This document shows positions 34,639 through 45,100 of a stretch of DNA of 64,000 nt, piece after piece (position 1 is the stretch's first letter; the number at the start of each line of letters is the position of its first letter). This DNA comes from Chloroflexota bacterium. GTDB lineage: Bacteria; Chloroflexota; Anaerolineae; B4-G1; SLSP01. The DNA is taken from the NCBI GenBank assembly GCA_029555965.1, contig JAKQHY010000136.1, positions 50,847 through 114,846 on the forward strand, given 5' to 3'. Under the pieces are notes generated by a model, which was not told where the DNA came from, ran no database searches, and saw nothing but the letters and a program-made list of their open reading frames with translations. A program made the position numbers and the translations under genes.

Positions 34639-37452
34639 TCACATGACTTCCATCACCATAAAACCGGCCCAATAAAAAGGATGCCGGTACTTTTGCAGCG
34701 TGGCGATCTGGGCCAGGCGCAGGGCGTGCGCCGCTGACTGGCCCGCGCGCCATTCCCGGTAGAAATACACCATCAATTCGGCGGTGGAGACGTCGTCCAC
34801 TGCCCATTGGCTTACCAGCAACCGCCGCGCGCCGGCGCGCCAAAAGCCGCGCGCCAGTCCTAACAAGTCGCTGCCCCGGTTCAGGCTGACGCCCGTTTCA
34901 CACGCGCTCAACGTCACCAGGTCCACCGCAGGCAAACGCCACGTTTCCAGGGTTTCCGCCGTTAATGAGCCATCGGCCAGATGCAGCGCCGAAAATGACG
35001 GAGCGTCGGCGCGAAAGACGCCATGGGTTGCCAGGTGCAACAAGGACGCGGTTGACACTTGCGCCTGCAAGCGCGCCAGAGTTGCATCGCCTTCCAACAA
35101 CAGGGTGCTATTCCCCAATACCGCAGCTACCGCCCGCGCCTCATAGAGCGCGTGAGTCAGGCGGCCCTGGTCCGAATAGCCCACCACAAGCGGCGCAGTG
35201 GCGGTTGGCGCGGGCGCGTGCTGCGGCGACGCGGCAGGCAGCAGGCCCGGCAAACAGGCCAGAGGCGTCGTCTCTACCCAGTAATGCGCGCCGTCGTGTA
35301 ATGCGGCAAAGGGAACCTTCCATAATTCGGCATGGGGCATGACCCATACCGCGGCGTCCGCCGGCAGGTAGGAGCGCAGGGGCGCAACCAGCAGCCGGTA
35401 TAAGTCACGCAATACCCCATTGGCCTCCTCCGCCAGCCCCAAAACCGGGCGGCCATCCAACAGGCCCAGCCGCGCGCTGTCCAGATTGAACCGCCACCGG
35501 CCAATCAGCCGCTCCACATCGCGGAGCGTCCCCGGCAGCGTCACCGCTTGGACGTCGGCATGTTGGATGATGAAGACGTAAAGAGCCTCCGGCGCGCAAT
35601 AGTAGTCGAGCAACACGCCTTGGGCGGGGACTCGCTGGCGCGCCGCTTCCAGAGAAAGTCCGGCGCGCCGCGCCAGGGCCCTATGGCCCTGCCGATGCGC
35701 CTGCATAAGCGCCTGTTCTACGCCGCGCAGGGCTTGCCAGTGCGCGGCCGCCGTGCGTTGCTGTTCGAGACGCTGGGCCGGGTTGGCTTCTGTCTCCGGC
35801 TCTTCCTCCAGCCGGGTCAGGCGTTGGTACAACCAGTGCCATTGCCGCCGCAATTCGGCCAGGGATTCCGTCTCTGATCGATCGCCGGCGTCTGCACTCA
35901 ACGCATCGCGCCATACGCCAGTTTTGGAGCGTTCTACCAGTGCAAAAGCCGCCTCATGATCGGCCAGCGCCAGCGCTACTTCCACCGCCCGCCGGTACAC
36001 CGCCAGTTTGTCATCCAGGAAGCCGGCGCGAAACTCGGCCAGCTCCAACGTCTCTTCGGCGGTCTCAATACACGCAATGGCCTGCTCATAATGGGCACAG
36101 GCGGCCGGCAGGCGGCCGCTCGCCTGCGCAAGCTGGCCCAATCCATCGTGAGCGCGCCAGGCGAGGGAAGGCATTGCCTGTAACGCGACGGCGGCGGCCG
36201 TGTATGCGGCGGCGCTGGCATCCCACTGCCCCGCAGCCAACAATGCGGCGGCCAGCGCCAACTGCGCCTGCGCGGCCTGGAAAGGAAAGTCGCCCAAGAC
36301 GCCGCCGGCGGCGGTCGCAACGGCAATCGCCGTCGGCGTTTCCCCCAACGCCTGCAAACAGCCGACCCGTTCCAAATCGAGCCGCGCTACTTCTAAAGGT
36401 GCCGCGAGGTCGCTAAAAATAGCGCGCGCCTGATCCAGCGCCGCCAACGCTTCCCGGTAGCGGCCGAATTTGCGCGCCGCGACCGCGCCGTTGGCCAGCG
36501 CCAGCGCGGCATAGCGCGGCATAGCGCGCTGTGCAAACGTCGCCTGGGCCGCAGCCGCCCAATCCAGAGTTTCGGGCAACAGGTTAAGGGCCAGGGTGTC
36601 GTAGGTGCGGTAAAGATCGGCCACGGCGGCGTCAGTCTCATCGCCAAGCGCCGTGAAAGCGGCGCGCGCTTGTTGGTAGAGTTCCAACGCCTGCCGGTGA
36701 CATCCCTGCCGGGAGAGCAGCGTCGCCAGATTCAGGTCAATCCGCGCGACCGACAAACGCTTATCCAGCGCGCTCAAGACCTGCCGCGCCGCCTGGAAGA
36801 GCGTCTCCGCCTCGGTAAACCGATCCATGCAGACCAGTGTCCGCGCGCGGTTGACGTCCATCTGCGCCACCTGCGTCGCGTTCCCTAAAGCGGCAAAGGT
36901 CGCCCGCCCGCGTTCATAGGCGGCCAGTGCTTCAGGGTAACGCCCCAGCAGGCGATAGACACTGCCGACGTTCATTTCCAATGTCGCCATAGCGGGGCTG
37001 CCCCCCCACGGTTGCAACCCATTTCGCGCGGCGTCGGCCAGCGTCAATGCCTCTGCATAGCGTCCTAGGTTTTTGAGAGGGGTGATCATATTGACCTGCA
37101 ACCGGGCAATTTCTAAGGGATAGGACGCCGGCAGCGCCTGGTACACCTGAATGGCCTGGGTGTAGTCGGTCAGGGCTGACGTATATTCCGCCAGGTGGAT
37201 ATAAACATTCCCCCGCGCCCAGCAGGCCAGGGCTGAGGCCAGCGGGGTAGCTGCAAAAGAGGCCGCATGACAGACGGCCTCTGCAATCTGCAAAGCGGTT
37301 TGCGGGGTTTCCAGCAATAAGGCGTCCGTATGCGTCTTCAACTTCTCGAAAAATTCCAGGGGCAGGGGCGCCGGTTGCGCCGCCAGCCATGCATCTTGCG
37401 CCGCGCCAGTCGGCAAGGACAAAAAGGACTCCCATAGTTCTGGCGAGTTCAT
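34639..37452 (-). CDS. TPR-CHAT caspase-like protease
   Basis: A 937-residue cytoplasmic protein. About residues 35-480 are TPR-like repeats (ALADYTQAIQVYQAL and repeats of GRYPEALAAYERG type). Residues 640-937 are a CHAT domain, a clan CD protease fold: LLHLATHGVF holds the catalytic His (810) and TLSACETG the Cys (851), followed by LGLARGFWRAG and VSQWAVDD. CHAT proteases usually cleave one partner protein on a signal. The start at 37452 overlaps the stop of the upstream anti-sigma-like gene (ATGA), so both are coupled. Its best substrate candidate is that neighbour (inference). Confidence 0.85.
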   Translation of the reverse strand: MNSPELWESFLSLPTGAAQDAWLAAQPAPLPLEFFEKLKTHTDALLLETPQTALQIAEAVCHAASFAATPLASALACWARGNVYIHLAEYTSALTDYTQAIQVYQALPASYPLEIARLQVNMITPLKNLGRYAEALTLADAARNGLQPWGGSPAMATLEMNVGSVYRLLGRYPEALAAYERGRATFAALGNATQVAQMDVNRARTLVCMDRFTEAETLFQAARQVLSALDKRLSVARIDLNLATLLSRQGCHRQALELYQQARAAFTALGDETDAAVADLYRTYDTLALNLLPETLDWAAAAQATFAQRAMPRYAALALANGAVAARKFGRYREALAALDQARAIFSDLAAPLEVARLDLERVGCLQALGETPTAIAVATAAGGVLGDFPFQAAQAQLALAAALLAAGQWDASAAAYTAAAVALQAMPSLAWRAHDGLGQLAQASGRLPAACAHYEQAIACIETAEETLELAEFRAGFLDDKLAVYRRAVEVALALADHEAAFALVERSKTGVWRDALSADAGDRSETESLAELRRQWHWLYQRLTRLEEEPETEANPAQRLEQQRTAAAHWQALRGVEQALMQAHRQGHRALARRAGLSLEAARQRVPAQGVLLDYYCAPEALYVFIIQHADVQAVTLPGTLRDVERLIGRWRFNLDSARLGLLDGRPVLGLAEEANGVLRDLYRLLVAPLRSYLPADAAVWVMPHAELWKVPFAALHDGAHYWVETTPLACLPGLLPAASPQHAPAPTATAPLVVGYSDQGRLTHALYEARAVAAVLGNSTLLLEGDATLARLQAQVSTASLLHLATHGVFRADAPSFSALHLADGSLTAETLETWRLPAVDLVTLSACETGVSLNRGSDLLGLARGFWRAGARRLLVSQWAVDDVSTAELMVYFYREWRAGQSAAHALRLAQIATLQKYRHPFYWAGFMVMEVM

Positions 37453-38150
37453 ACAATTTCTACCTCCGGGATTGCCGCCGCGGCCCCCTGCCATTCCAAA
37501 CCGAGGCTATACCGCCCCGGTTCCACATCGTCAAAAGTGAACGTCCCATCCGCTTCGACGACTGCCGCCCAGGCCTCGTCCGCGCGCCATAACCAGACTT
37601 CCGTCCCCGGCTCTGGCGGCGCGCCCGTGGTCATAGACCACAAACGCCCCAACAACGTGCGCTGCCCCAACTCATGTCCCGACTGTTGACTGAGGTGAAT
37701 TTCCAGGTCGCCCACGCGGAAACGGAGCAAGGGAGGCGTTTCCCCGCGCTGCGGCGCCGCTTGCAGGCGCGGCGCAGGTACGAAAGCCGCAACCAGCACA
37801 TCCACTCCCTGCCGCAGGCGGTCAAGCAAAGAGGGGGACACAGCGTCTCGCGCCAATTCATCCAATTCGCGCCGGCAATGCGGACATTCCCGCACATGCG
37901 CGGCGATCGTTAACCGCTCGGCTGGCGTGGCGAGGGCCAGTTGATAGAGCGCCAGTATCTCCGCGGGGGGACAGGCGCGGCGGTAAAGTTGCGTTTTCAA
38001 GCGCGCCAATGTCAGCCGGTAGGCCGCTACGCGCGCCGCACAATAGGGACAGCGGGCCAGATGCGCCGCCACGCGGGCGTCGGCGCCATCCTCCAAAAAC
38101 GCGCTCAAAGCGCCTTCTTCCAGTTCGTAAGGATCAATACATGTCATCAT
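37449..38150 (-). CDS. Double zf-HC2 anti-sigma-like protein
   Basis: A 233-residue protein with two zinc-binding anti-sigma motifs: His30-x3-Cys34-x2-Cys37 (HLARCPYC) and His85-x3-Cys89-x2-Cys92 (HVRECPHC). Classical ZAS anti-sigmas have one such motif; the pair here suggests duplication. No clear membrane segment is seen, so it is probably soluble. The C-terminal 100 residues (DLEIHLSQQSG to the end) are strand-rich and end with DGTFTFDDVEPGRYSL, as in carboxypeptidase regulatory-like domains. It lies between the sigma gene (48-nt gap) and the CHAT gene (4-nt overlap). It likely holds the sigma factor until processed. Confidence 0.78.
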   Translation of the reverse strand: MMTCIDPYELEEGALSAFLEDGADARVAAHLARCPYCAARVAAYRLTLARLKTQLYRRACPPAEILALYQLALATPAERLTIAAHVRECPHCRRELDELARDAVSPSLLDRLRQGVDVLVAAFVPAPRLQAAPQRGETPPLLRFRVGDLEIHLSQQSGHELGQRTLLGRLWSMTTGAPPEPGTEVWLWRADEAWAAVVEADGTFTFDDVEPGRYSLGLEWQGAAAAIPEVEIV

Positions 38151-38198
38151 AGTTCGCCTCTTATCATGAGAAACGTTTTTCAGGAGTGTTTTCCGAGA

Positions 38199-38861
38199 TC
38201 AGTTGTCATCCCGGTATTTTTGCAGCACCGGGTCATCGGCCAGGCGACGGATCACTCTTTCCCGGATCCGGTGAACATCCGCCGTCGTAGGGAATAACTG
38301 CGGATAGAGCCGGGCAATTTCGGCGGGTTTGAGATCTAGCTCCAGATTCAGCCGCACTACGGCGCGTTCCTGATCGTCATGCAGGCGGCTATAGATATAC
38401 CTGGCACATTCCGTGTTTTCTATGCGCTCATCGGCAATTCGCACGGGATCGTTTTCTCTGAAGTCGGTTTGCAAGTAGTCGCAAGCGGCACTTTCCCGCG
38501 CTTCTTGCCGTTGGCGGTCAATCCGGACCGAGCGGATACAACGTTCGAGATAAGCCAGAATGTGCGCTACGCCAGTAAACCGTGTGAACCGGTCAGGCGT
38601 CATCCGTCGCACGAACTTTTCCAACGCGCTCTGAACAATATCCTCGGCCTTATCTGGATCCGCCCTGGCCCAGCGGGCCATCTGCCCACGATACTGTTCG
38701 TAAACTGCCTGCCACGCCGCTTGGGACCCCTCAACAATGGCGCGACGGAAAAGCTCCAGGCAGTAGCCTATCAGGGAAGGCTGCGGTTGGCGATATTGCA
38801 CCGTTTCCCGTTGGCAACGTTCGATCAACACTTCAAGACAGGCTTCATCGGGAAGAGTCAT
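38199..38861 (-). CDS. Sigma-70 family RNA polymerase sigma factor (ECF-like)
   Basis: A 220-residue protein with region 2 at about 50-120 (AWQAVYEQYRGQMARWAR, DKAEDIVQSALEKFVRR) and a region 4-like helix-turn-helix at the end (LDLKPAEIARLYPQLFPTTADVHRIRERVIRRL). The layout matches the ECF-like sigma factors that accompany anti-sigma genes. The start at 38861 has AAGGAG seven bases upstream; the frame from 38954 adds 31 unlikely residues. It heads a minus-strand set of sigma, anti-sigma and CHAT genes and may drive its own cluster and the protease genes that follow. Confidence 0.8.
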   Translation of the reverse strand: MTLPDEACLEVLIERCQRETVQYRQPQPSLIGYCLELFRRAIVEGSQAAWQAVYEQYRGQMARWARADPDKAEDIVQSALEKFVRRMTPDRFTRFTGVAHILAYLERCIRSVRIDRQRQEARESAACDYLQTDFRENDPVRIADERIENTECARYIYSRLHDDQERAVVRLNLELDLKPAEIARLYPQLFPTTADVHRIRERVIRRLADDPVLQKYRDDN

Positions 38862-39151
38862 GGTTTTGCTCCTTATTGGGCGGAATAGTGGGGGTTCTGG
38901 CGGACTGTGGCTACCTTTTGAATAACATGACTGGGTAGAAGTGGTAGAGTTCATGGAGATACACGTAATAATGCTAAACTATACTATGAAATATTTTGTT
39001 GCGTGCAAGTGGTATGCTCCCTTGTGTCTTTCGATGTATCTTGTGATGTAAATTTGCCTTTTGTGGTCCCTTGATTATACTCATTCCTACCCGACTGGAA
39101 GTGGCAATTTTTGCCAGGTCGGCGCTATCTTACCCAACCCGGAGGTCAACA
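38862..39151. other. Divergent intergenic region
   Basis: This separates the sigma operon (minus) from the 3202-residue gene (plus). TATACT at 39076-39081 could be a plus-strand -10 box, but only a poor -35 (TTGCCT, 39054-39059) precedes it. No known riboswitch or operator was recognised. The ribosome site GGAGGT at 39141 fixes the start at 39152. Confidence 0.35.
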
Positions 39152-42100
39152 ATGCGTTACCGTTTCGTAAATCTCTTAGTGGTTTTGACGATGTTGTTGT
39201 CTTTTTTACCGCAACCGGCAAGGCCCGTCACGGCTGTCGCGCCGGCTACAACCGCCCACGCGCTACTTCAGGCCGTGGCGACGGTGGCAATCACCGCGAC
39301 AGGCTTCGACCCGGCGCAGGTCACCATACAACCCGGAGATACGGTTGAATGGATCAATCAGACAGCTCAGGTGCAGCGCATTATCGGGGGAACACCCTAT
39401 TTCATCTACCTGCCCCTGGTGCTGCGCAATCAAGGAAGTATGAAGTTGACCGGCACCGCCCCATCTGCCGCGCAAGCAACCAACTGGGGCAGCGGTGATA
39501 TCGCACCCGGTGAACGCTTCACACATACCTTCAGTACAATGGGAGACTATCCCTATTACTTGGGTGGCGCCGTGGATATCACTGGCCGAATCATTGTGCA
39601 GGGACAGCCACAACCAGACTTCGTTCTGATGATTACACCAGTCACGCGTAGTGTGGCCCCAGGCGATGCCGTGACCTATGCGGTGGTATTGACGGCAACG
39701 AATGGCTTTACTGCGCCCGTGACTCTTTCCGTTTCTGACCTTCCCACTGGCGCAACCGCACAATGGAGCGCCACCCAGGTCACACCGACCGGAAACGCTG
39801 TACTGACCGTGACCACCACTACAGATACACCTGCTGGTGACCATCTCTTGACCGTTAACGGCAGTGGTGGCGGCAAGAGCCATCAGGCACAGGCGACGCT
39901 ACAGGTGACGGGGGGATGTGTGGCGGTGACGGAAGCATTTTTCGTTTCCGACGGGCCAGTAGAATTGGGGCAGCCAATGCACTTCACAGCTACCGTGACA
40001 CCCGTTAATGCTACTGGCCCTTTAACCTACACCTGGGACTTCGGTGCGGGCCCCACTGCTGGGGATTTTATGATGGTGGCTTATACTTTTGCCACAACAG
40101 GGACGCATCCTGTGACGTTGACAATTGCCAATGGGTGTGGGAGTGCAACCTTCACCGACACCGTTAGCGTTGTGGATGTGGGGGTATGTGTTCCAATCAG
40201 TGGCGTAGACTTCACTTCGGACAGTCCGGTAGATGTAGGGCAGGCCATGCACTTTGCTGCCAGCGCGACGCCGGCTGGGGCTACCCGTCCGCTGACCTAC
40301 ACCTGGAATTTTGGCGGCGCTGGTGTTCAAGGTGGAACGCCTGTACAACCTACCTATACCTATTCTGCTCCGGGAACATATATGGCGGCCTTAACTGGAA
40401 CGAATCCTTGTGGCGGGCCATTGCTGGCTACGCATCCGGTTACGGTGAATGCACTGAGTGCTGGTGTTGATCTGGTGGTGGACGCAATTCAGGTTTCTCC
40501 TGAGAATCCTACCGCAACCCAGCCTGTGACTGTTTCTGTGACCATTCGCAACCAGGGTAGTATAGCAGCCAGCGGCACGTTTTATACCTACCTTTACGTG
40601 GACCCGGCTACACCGCCTGTATCGGGGCAGTTAGGGGATTATGTTTGGGCTAAGAATAGCCTGGCGCCAGGCGCCTCAGAGACGCTCGTTTACAATTACG
40701 GGGGGTTTAACACGCCGGGCGACCATGCGCTGTGGGCGCAAGTGGATACGTTCGGCTCTGTGGCGGAAAGCGATGAAACCAACAACATAGCCGGCCCGAT
40801 GACGGTTACAGCGCAAACGGCATTAGCCGATTTGATTGTCCAAAACATAGCTACCGATCCGCTGACGCCTACGCTCAATCAACCGTGTACACTAACGGTG
40901 CAAGTCAAGAATCAAGGGATTGCCAACATCACCGACACATTCCAGGTGAATGCTTATATTGATCCTGCCTTACCTCCAGCGCCGGGTGAGGCCGGCGGGC
41001 ACACCTGGCAACAGGTAGGGTTGGCTATAGGTGCTTCGGCCATTCTTACCCGTGAGATTATCTTTACTGAAGGCGGATCGCACACGCTCTACACACAAGT
41101 AGATACGGGTCAGGTGATCTCTGAAAGTAATGAGGCCAACAATATCAGTGGGCCTCACATCCTCTCTGTGCATACACCGATGCCGGATCTGGTGGTGCAG
41201 ACTATCGCGACCGATCCCACCACCCCTACGATTGGCTACGGGTTTATCTTACAAGTGGGAATAAAAAATCAGGGTGACAACAACACTTCTGAGACCTTCC
41301 GTGTGGATTGGTATCGCAATCCAGGCGCGGTTCCCATTTCGACCACACTAGGGAACGGGTATTGGGAACAGAATGGATTGCGCGCCGGCGAAGTCGTGAC
41401 GTTGACCACCCTGGTCACGGTTACCGTGCCCGGCGACCATACCTTTTATGCCCAGGTAGATACCGCCAGCGGCGGCATTGGCGCGGTGGCCGAACGCGAC
41501 GAAGCCAACAACATCACCGGACCGGTCATCGTTACGGCGGACGTCCCCAAACCCGATTTGATGGTAGTGCGCATTACCACCGATCCGGAGTTCCCGCGCG
41601 TCAATCAGGCCGCCACTTTGCAAGTAGTGGTTAAGAATCGGGGGTATCTGGCAACCGGGAGCTCGTTTCGCGTAGATTGGTACCGCGATCCCCTTGAAGC
41701 GCCGATCCCTGGCGAAACCGGCGACGGCTACTGGATGGTACCCAGCCTGGCCGTGGGGCAGGTTACCACATTGACAACCTCCGTTGTCCTGACACAACCG
41801 CTTACCTATCCGTTCTATGCGCAAGTAGACACATTGAACACCAATCAGGAAACGGATGAAAGCAATAACATTTATGGCCCGGATGGCGTAGCGGCGATGG
41901 ATGAGGTCGCGGTCAGTGATCTCTGTACTATCAATGGCGGATATATTTACGAAAATCTGATTCTCACGTCAGCGCACAGCCCCTACCTGATCATTGATTG
42001 TGATGTATACATAGGTGATGGTAATGTGTTGATGCTCGAACCGGGGGTTGTCGTCAAGTTGCAATATCATAGCTTGAACATCGGGACCGATGGGCAATTG

Positions 42101-45100
42101 ATTGCACAAGGCACAGTGGCGCAACCAGTGGTCTTTACCTCTTACCAGGATGACACGTATGCAGGTGATACAAATGGAGATGGGGAAGCGACATTGCCCT
42201 ATGCAGGAGAGTGGTATGGAATCTCCGGTAGAGTTAACAGCCATATAGATTTGCAATATACTACTGTGCGTTATGGGGGAGGGTATGGCAGTATTTATGC
42301 ACCAGGTGATCTCACACTACGGGATAGTGTAGTGGAATGGGCTGGAGAGGATGGCATTTACATTCAACCTACGAGTGAACAACCGCCAGACATTCTCATT
42401 GAGCGTTCTACGATTCAGGATAATGGCGGCGTGGGTATTAACATCTTTGGTTACAACAACCAGCCGGGGAGTTTGGTGATTCGTGACAATGTGATAGCCA
42501 GACACTCAGCTTGCGATTACTATTGTTACGGTTGGGGCATTGCGCTTACTGGAGTAGCAGCTTTTGAGATAGTGAACAATACTCTGGAGGACAATGGTGG
42601 TAATGACACCTATTATTTGATACACAGCGGTGGCATTGCAGTTGCAGATGTGTTGGGGAATAGTGGGGTCATTAGCGGCAACCTGATTATGCGGGATAGT
42701 AGTGGTGGTTATGCCGATGTTGGCATTGAGGTTGCATATGGCACACCACAATTGATCAACAACATCGTGCAGGGTTACGCGATGGCGGTCGGTATTTCCG
42801 GTGGCTACCCGCAATTCGTACCAACTTACAATGGCAACGACTTCAGTGATGTGCAATATCAGACTGTCGGTGTGTGGGGGGATATCACGGAAGGAACCTG
42901 GACCAACTTCTCTGGTTATAATCATTTCATTGGGGGGGATGCATATCTCAGTGCAGGTCAGACCTTCACAGTGCCGGCCGGCACAGTAGTGAAGTTTTAC
43001 AATGGCAGTTTGGATTTACGAACTAGTGCGACGTTGCACAGTTCGGGTACGATGGCGCAACCGGTGGTCTTTACCAGTATCCGTGATGATAGTTATGGCG
43101 GTGATACAAATAACGATGGAATGGCGACACTGCCTGCACCAACGGATTGGGGGGAAATCCGTGGAGATGAAAACAGCCATATTGAGTTTTATCATACCAT
43201 TGTACGCTATGGTGGCGCATCCCTCTACACTTACGACAACGCCAGTATCCGTGTGTATGGCGATCTTACATTGCAAGACAGTGTAGTAGAGTGGTCGGGA
43301 GAAGATGGCATCATCATCGAGCCGGCAAGCGGATATACCCCAGACATTCTTATTGAGCGTTCTACGATTCAGGATAATGATGGTGTGGGTATTAACATTT
43401 ATGGTTACGACGATCAGCCGGAGAGTTTGGTGATTCGTGACAACGTGATTGCGAGACAATCATACTGGGATTACTATGGCTTCGGTTGGGGTATTGCTCT
43501 TGGGGGAGTAACGGCTTTTGAGATAGTGAACAACAGACTGGAGGATAATGGTGGTAATAACGCTGATTATGAGGTGAAACTTAGTGGTGGTATCGTGGTT
43601 GCAGATGCGTTTGGGAGTAGTGGGGTCATTAGTGGCAATCTGATCACGCGAGACAGCAGTAGTGGCTATGCCGACGTTGGTATTGAAGTTGCAAACAGCA
43701 CACCACAATTGATCAATAATATCGTGCGAGGTTACGCGATGGCGGTCGGCATCTCAGATGGATACCCGCAGTATGTCCCTACTTACAGTGGCAATGACTT
43801 CAGTGATGTGCGATATCAGACTGTTGGCGTGTGGGGCGATCTCACGGAAGGAACGTGGACCAACTTTGCCGGCTACAATCATTTTGTCGCAGAGCGTGTG
43901 TATCTTAGCTCTGGTCAAACCTTCACAATACCAGCCGGGGCAGTAGTGAAATTCCCAAGCTATTATGGTAGCCTGGAATTGCAAACCGGCGCCACTTTGA
44001 ACAGTTTGGGCACGGCGGCGCAACCGGCAGTCTTTACCAGTATTCGCGATGATAGTTATGGTGGCGACACGAATAGTGATGGAGCGACGACACTGCCGTA
44101 TGCAGGGGATTGGGCTTACATTTATGGTGGGATTACTAGCCGCATCAATTTTCAGCACACCATCGTGCGTTATGGGGGTGGTGGTGAGTACACTGCTGCT
44201 AGTATTGAAGCTACAGGCAGCATTACTGTGCAAGACAGTGTGGTGGAGTGGTCGGAAAATGGAGGTCTCTACATCGCGCCAGCAGATTTACCTGTCGGAT
44301 ATGCCCCGCCGGACGTCGTGATTGAACGTTCTACAATGCAAAATAATACATATTCTGGCCTCTCCATATATACAGACAACGATCATCCTTTAGGGGATTT
44401 CACCTGTCACAATAATAATATTGCCAGTAATGGATATGGTTTGTCCTACACTCACAGTGACAGCCGTCGCCTCGACGCCACCAACAACTGGTGGGGACAC
44501 GATTCCGGTCCAACGCATCCTTCCAACCCTGGCGGGATGGGGGATGCGGTCAGCGATGACGTGGACTTTGATCCGTGGACGGGGAAGGCAGCATGGATTG
44601 CCTACCAGAACCTTGTCAGAATGCAGCAGGTTGTAGCTGCTGCGCGCCCGGCTGATCCGTTACGAAATACTGAACCGGCGGAACCAGGTGTACCATATAT
44701 CGAATCTGTACAGTCTGAGCACAATTTTTTTGTGTTTATTGGAGGAGTGGAACAATTTACAGTAAGAGTTGACTGGAATGGTGCGGAATCAGGACAAGGA
44801 ACGCCAGGGATTGTGAAGTTCAAAACTAAAAACCGCACTTATGCCGAAGCTGGCGATGAAACAGGCGCCCAACACAATCTTTATACGGAAGATTTCAAAG
44901 CCGGAATGAATAAGGTGGAAGTCATCGCAATGCTGTTGGACGGCACAGAATCCAAACCGTTTACTGTAGATGTATTCCGTTTCGCTGCACCACAGTGGAT
45001 GTGGAAATTGGAATTCAATGAGGCTAAAATCGAAGTCGTGCGTCATCCTGATTACTCAGAAGCAAAAATGAGCTTGGCATTTCCACCCGATCCTTTTGAA

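Noticed and set aside
34639..38861. Type III-E CRISPR (gRAMP/Craspase) locus
   Set aside because: Only the TPR-CHAT and sigma logic is shared; no Cas7-11, Cas1/2 or repeat array lies in the window.
42300..44330. Possible CRISPR-like regular repeats
   Set aside because: The period is about 960 nt and coding, not 60-75 nt; these are tandem protein domains.
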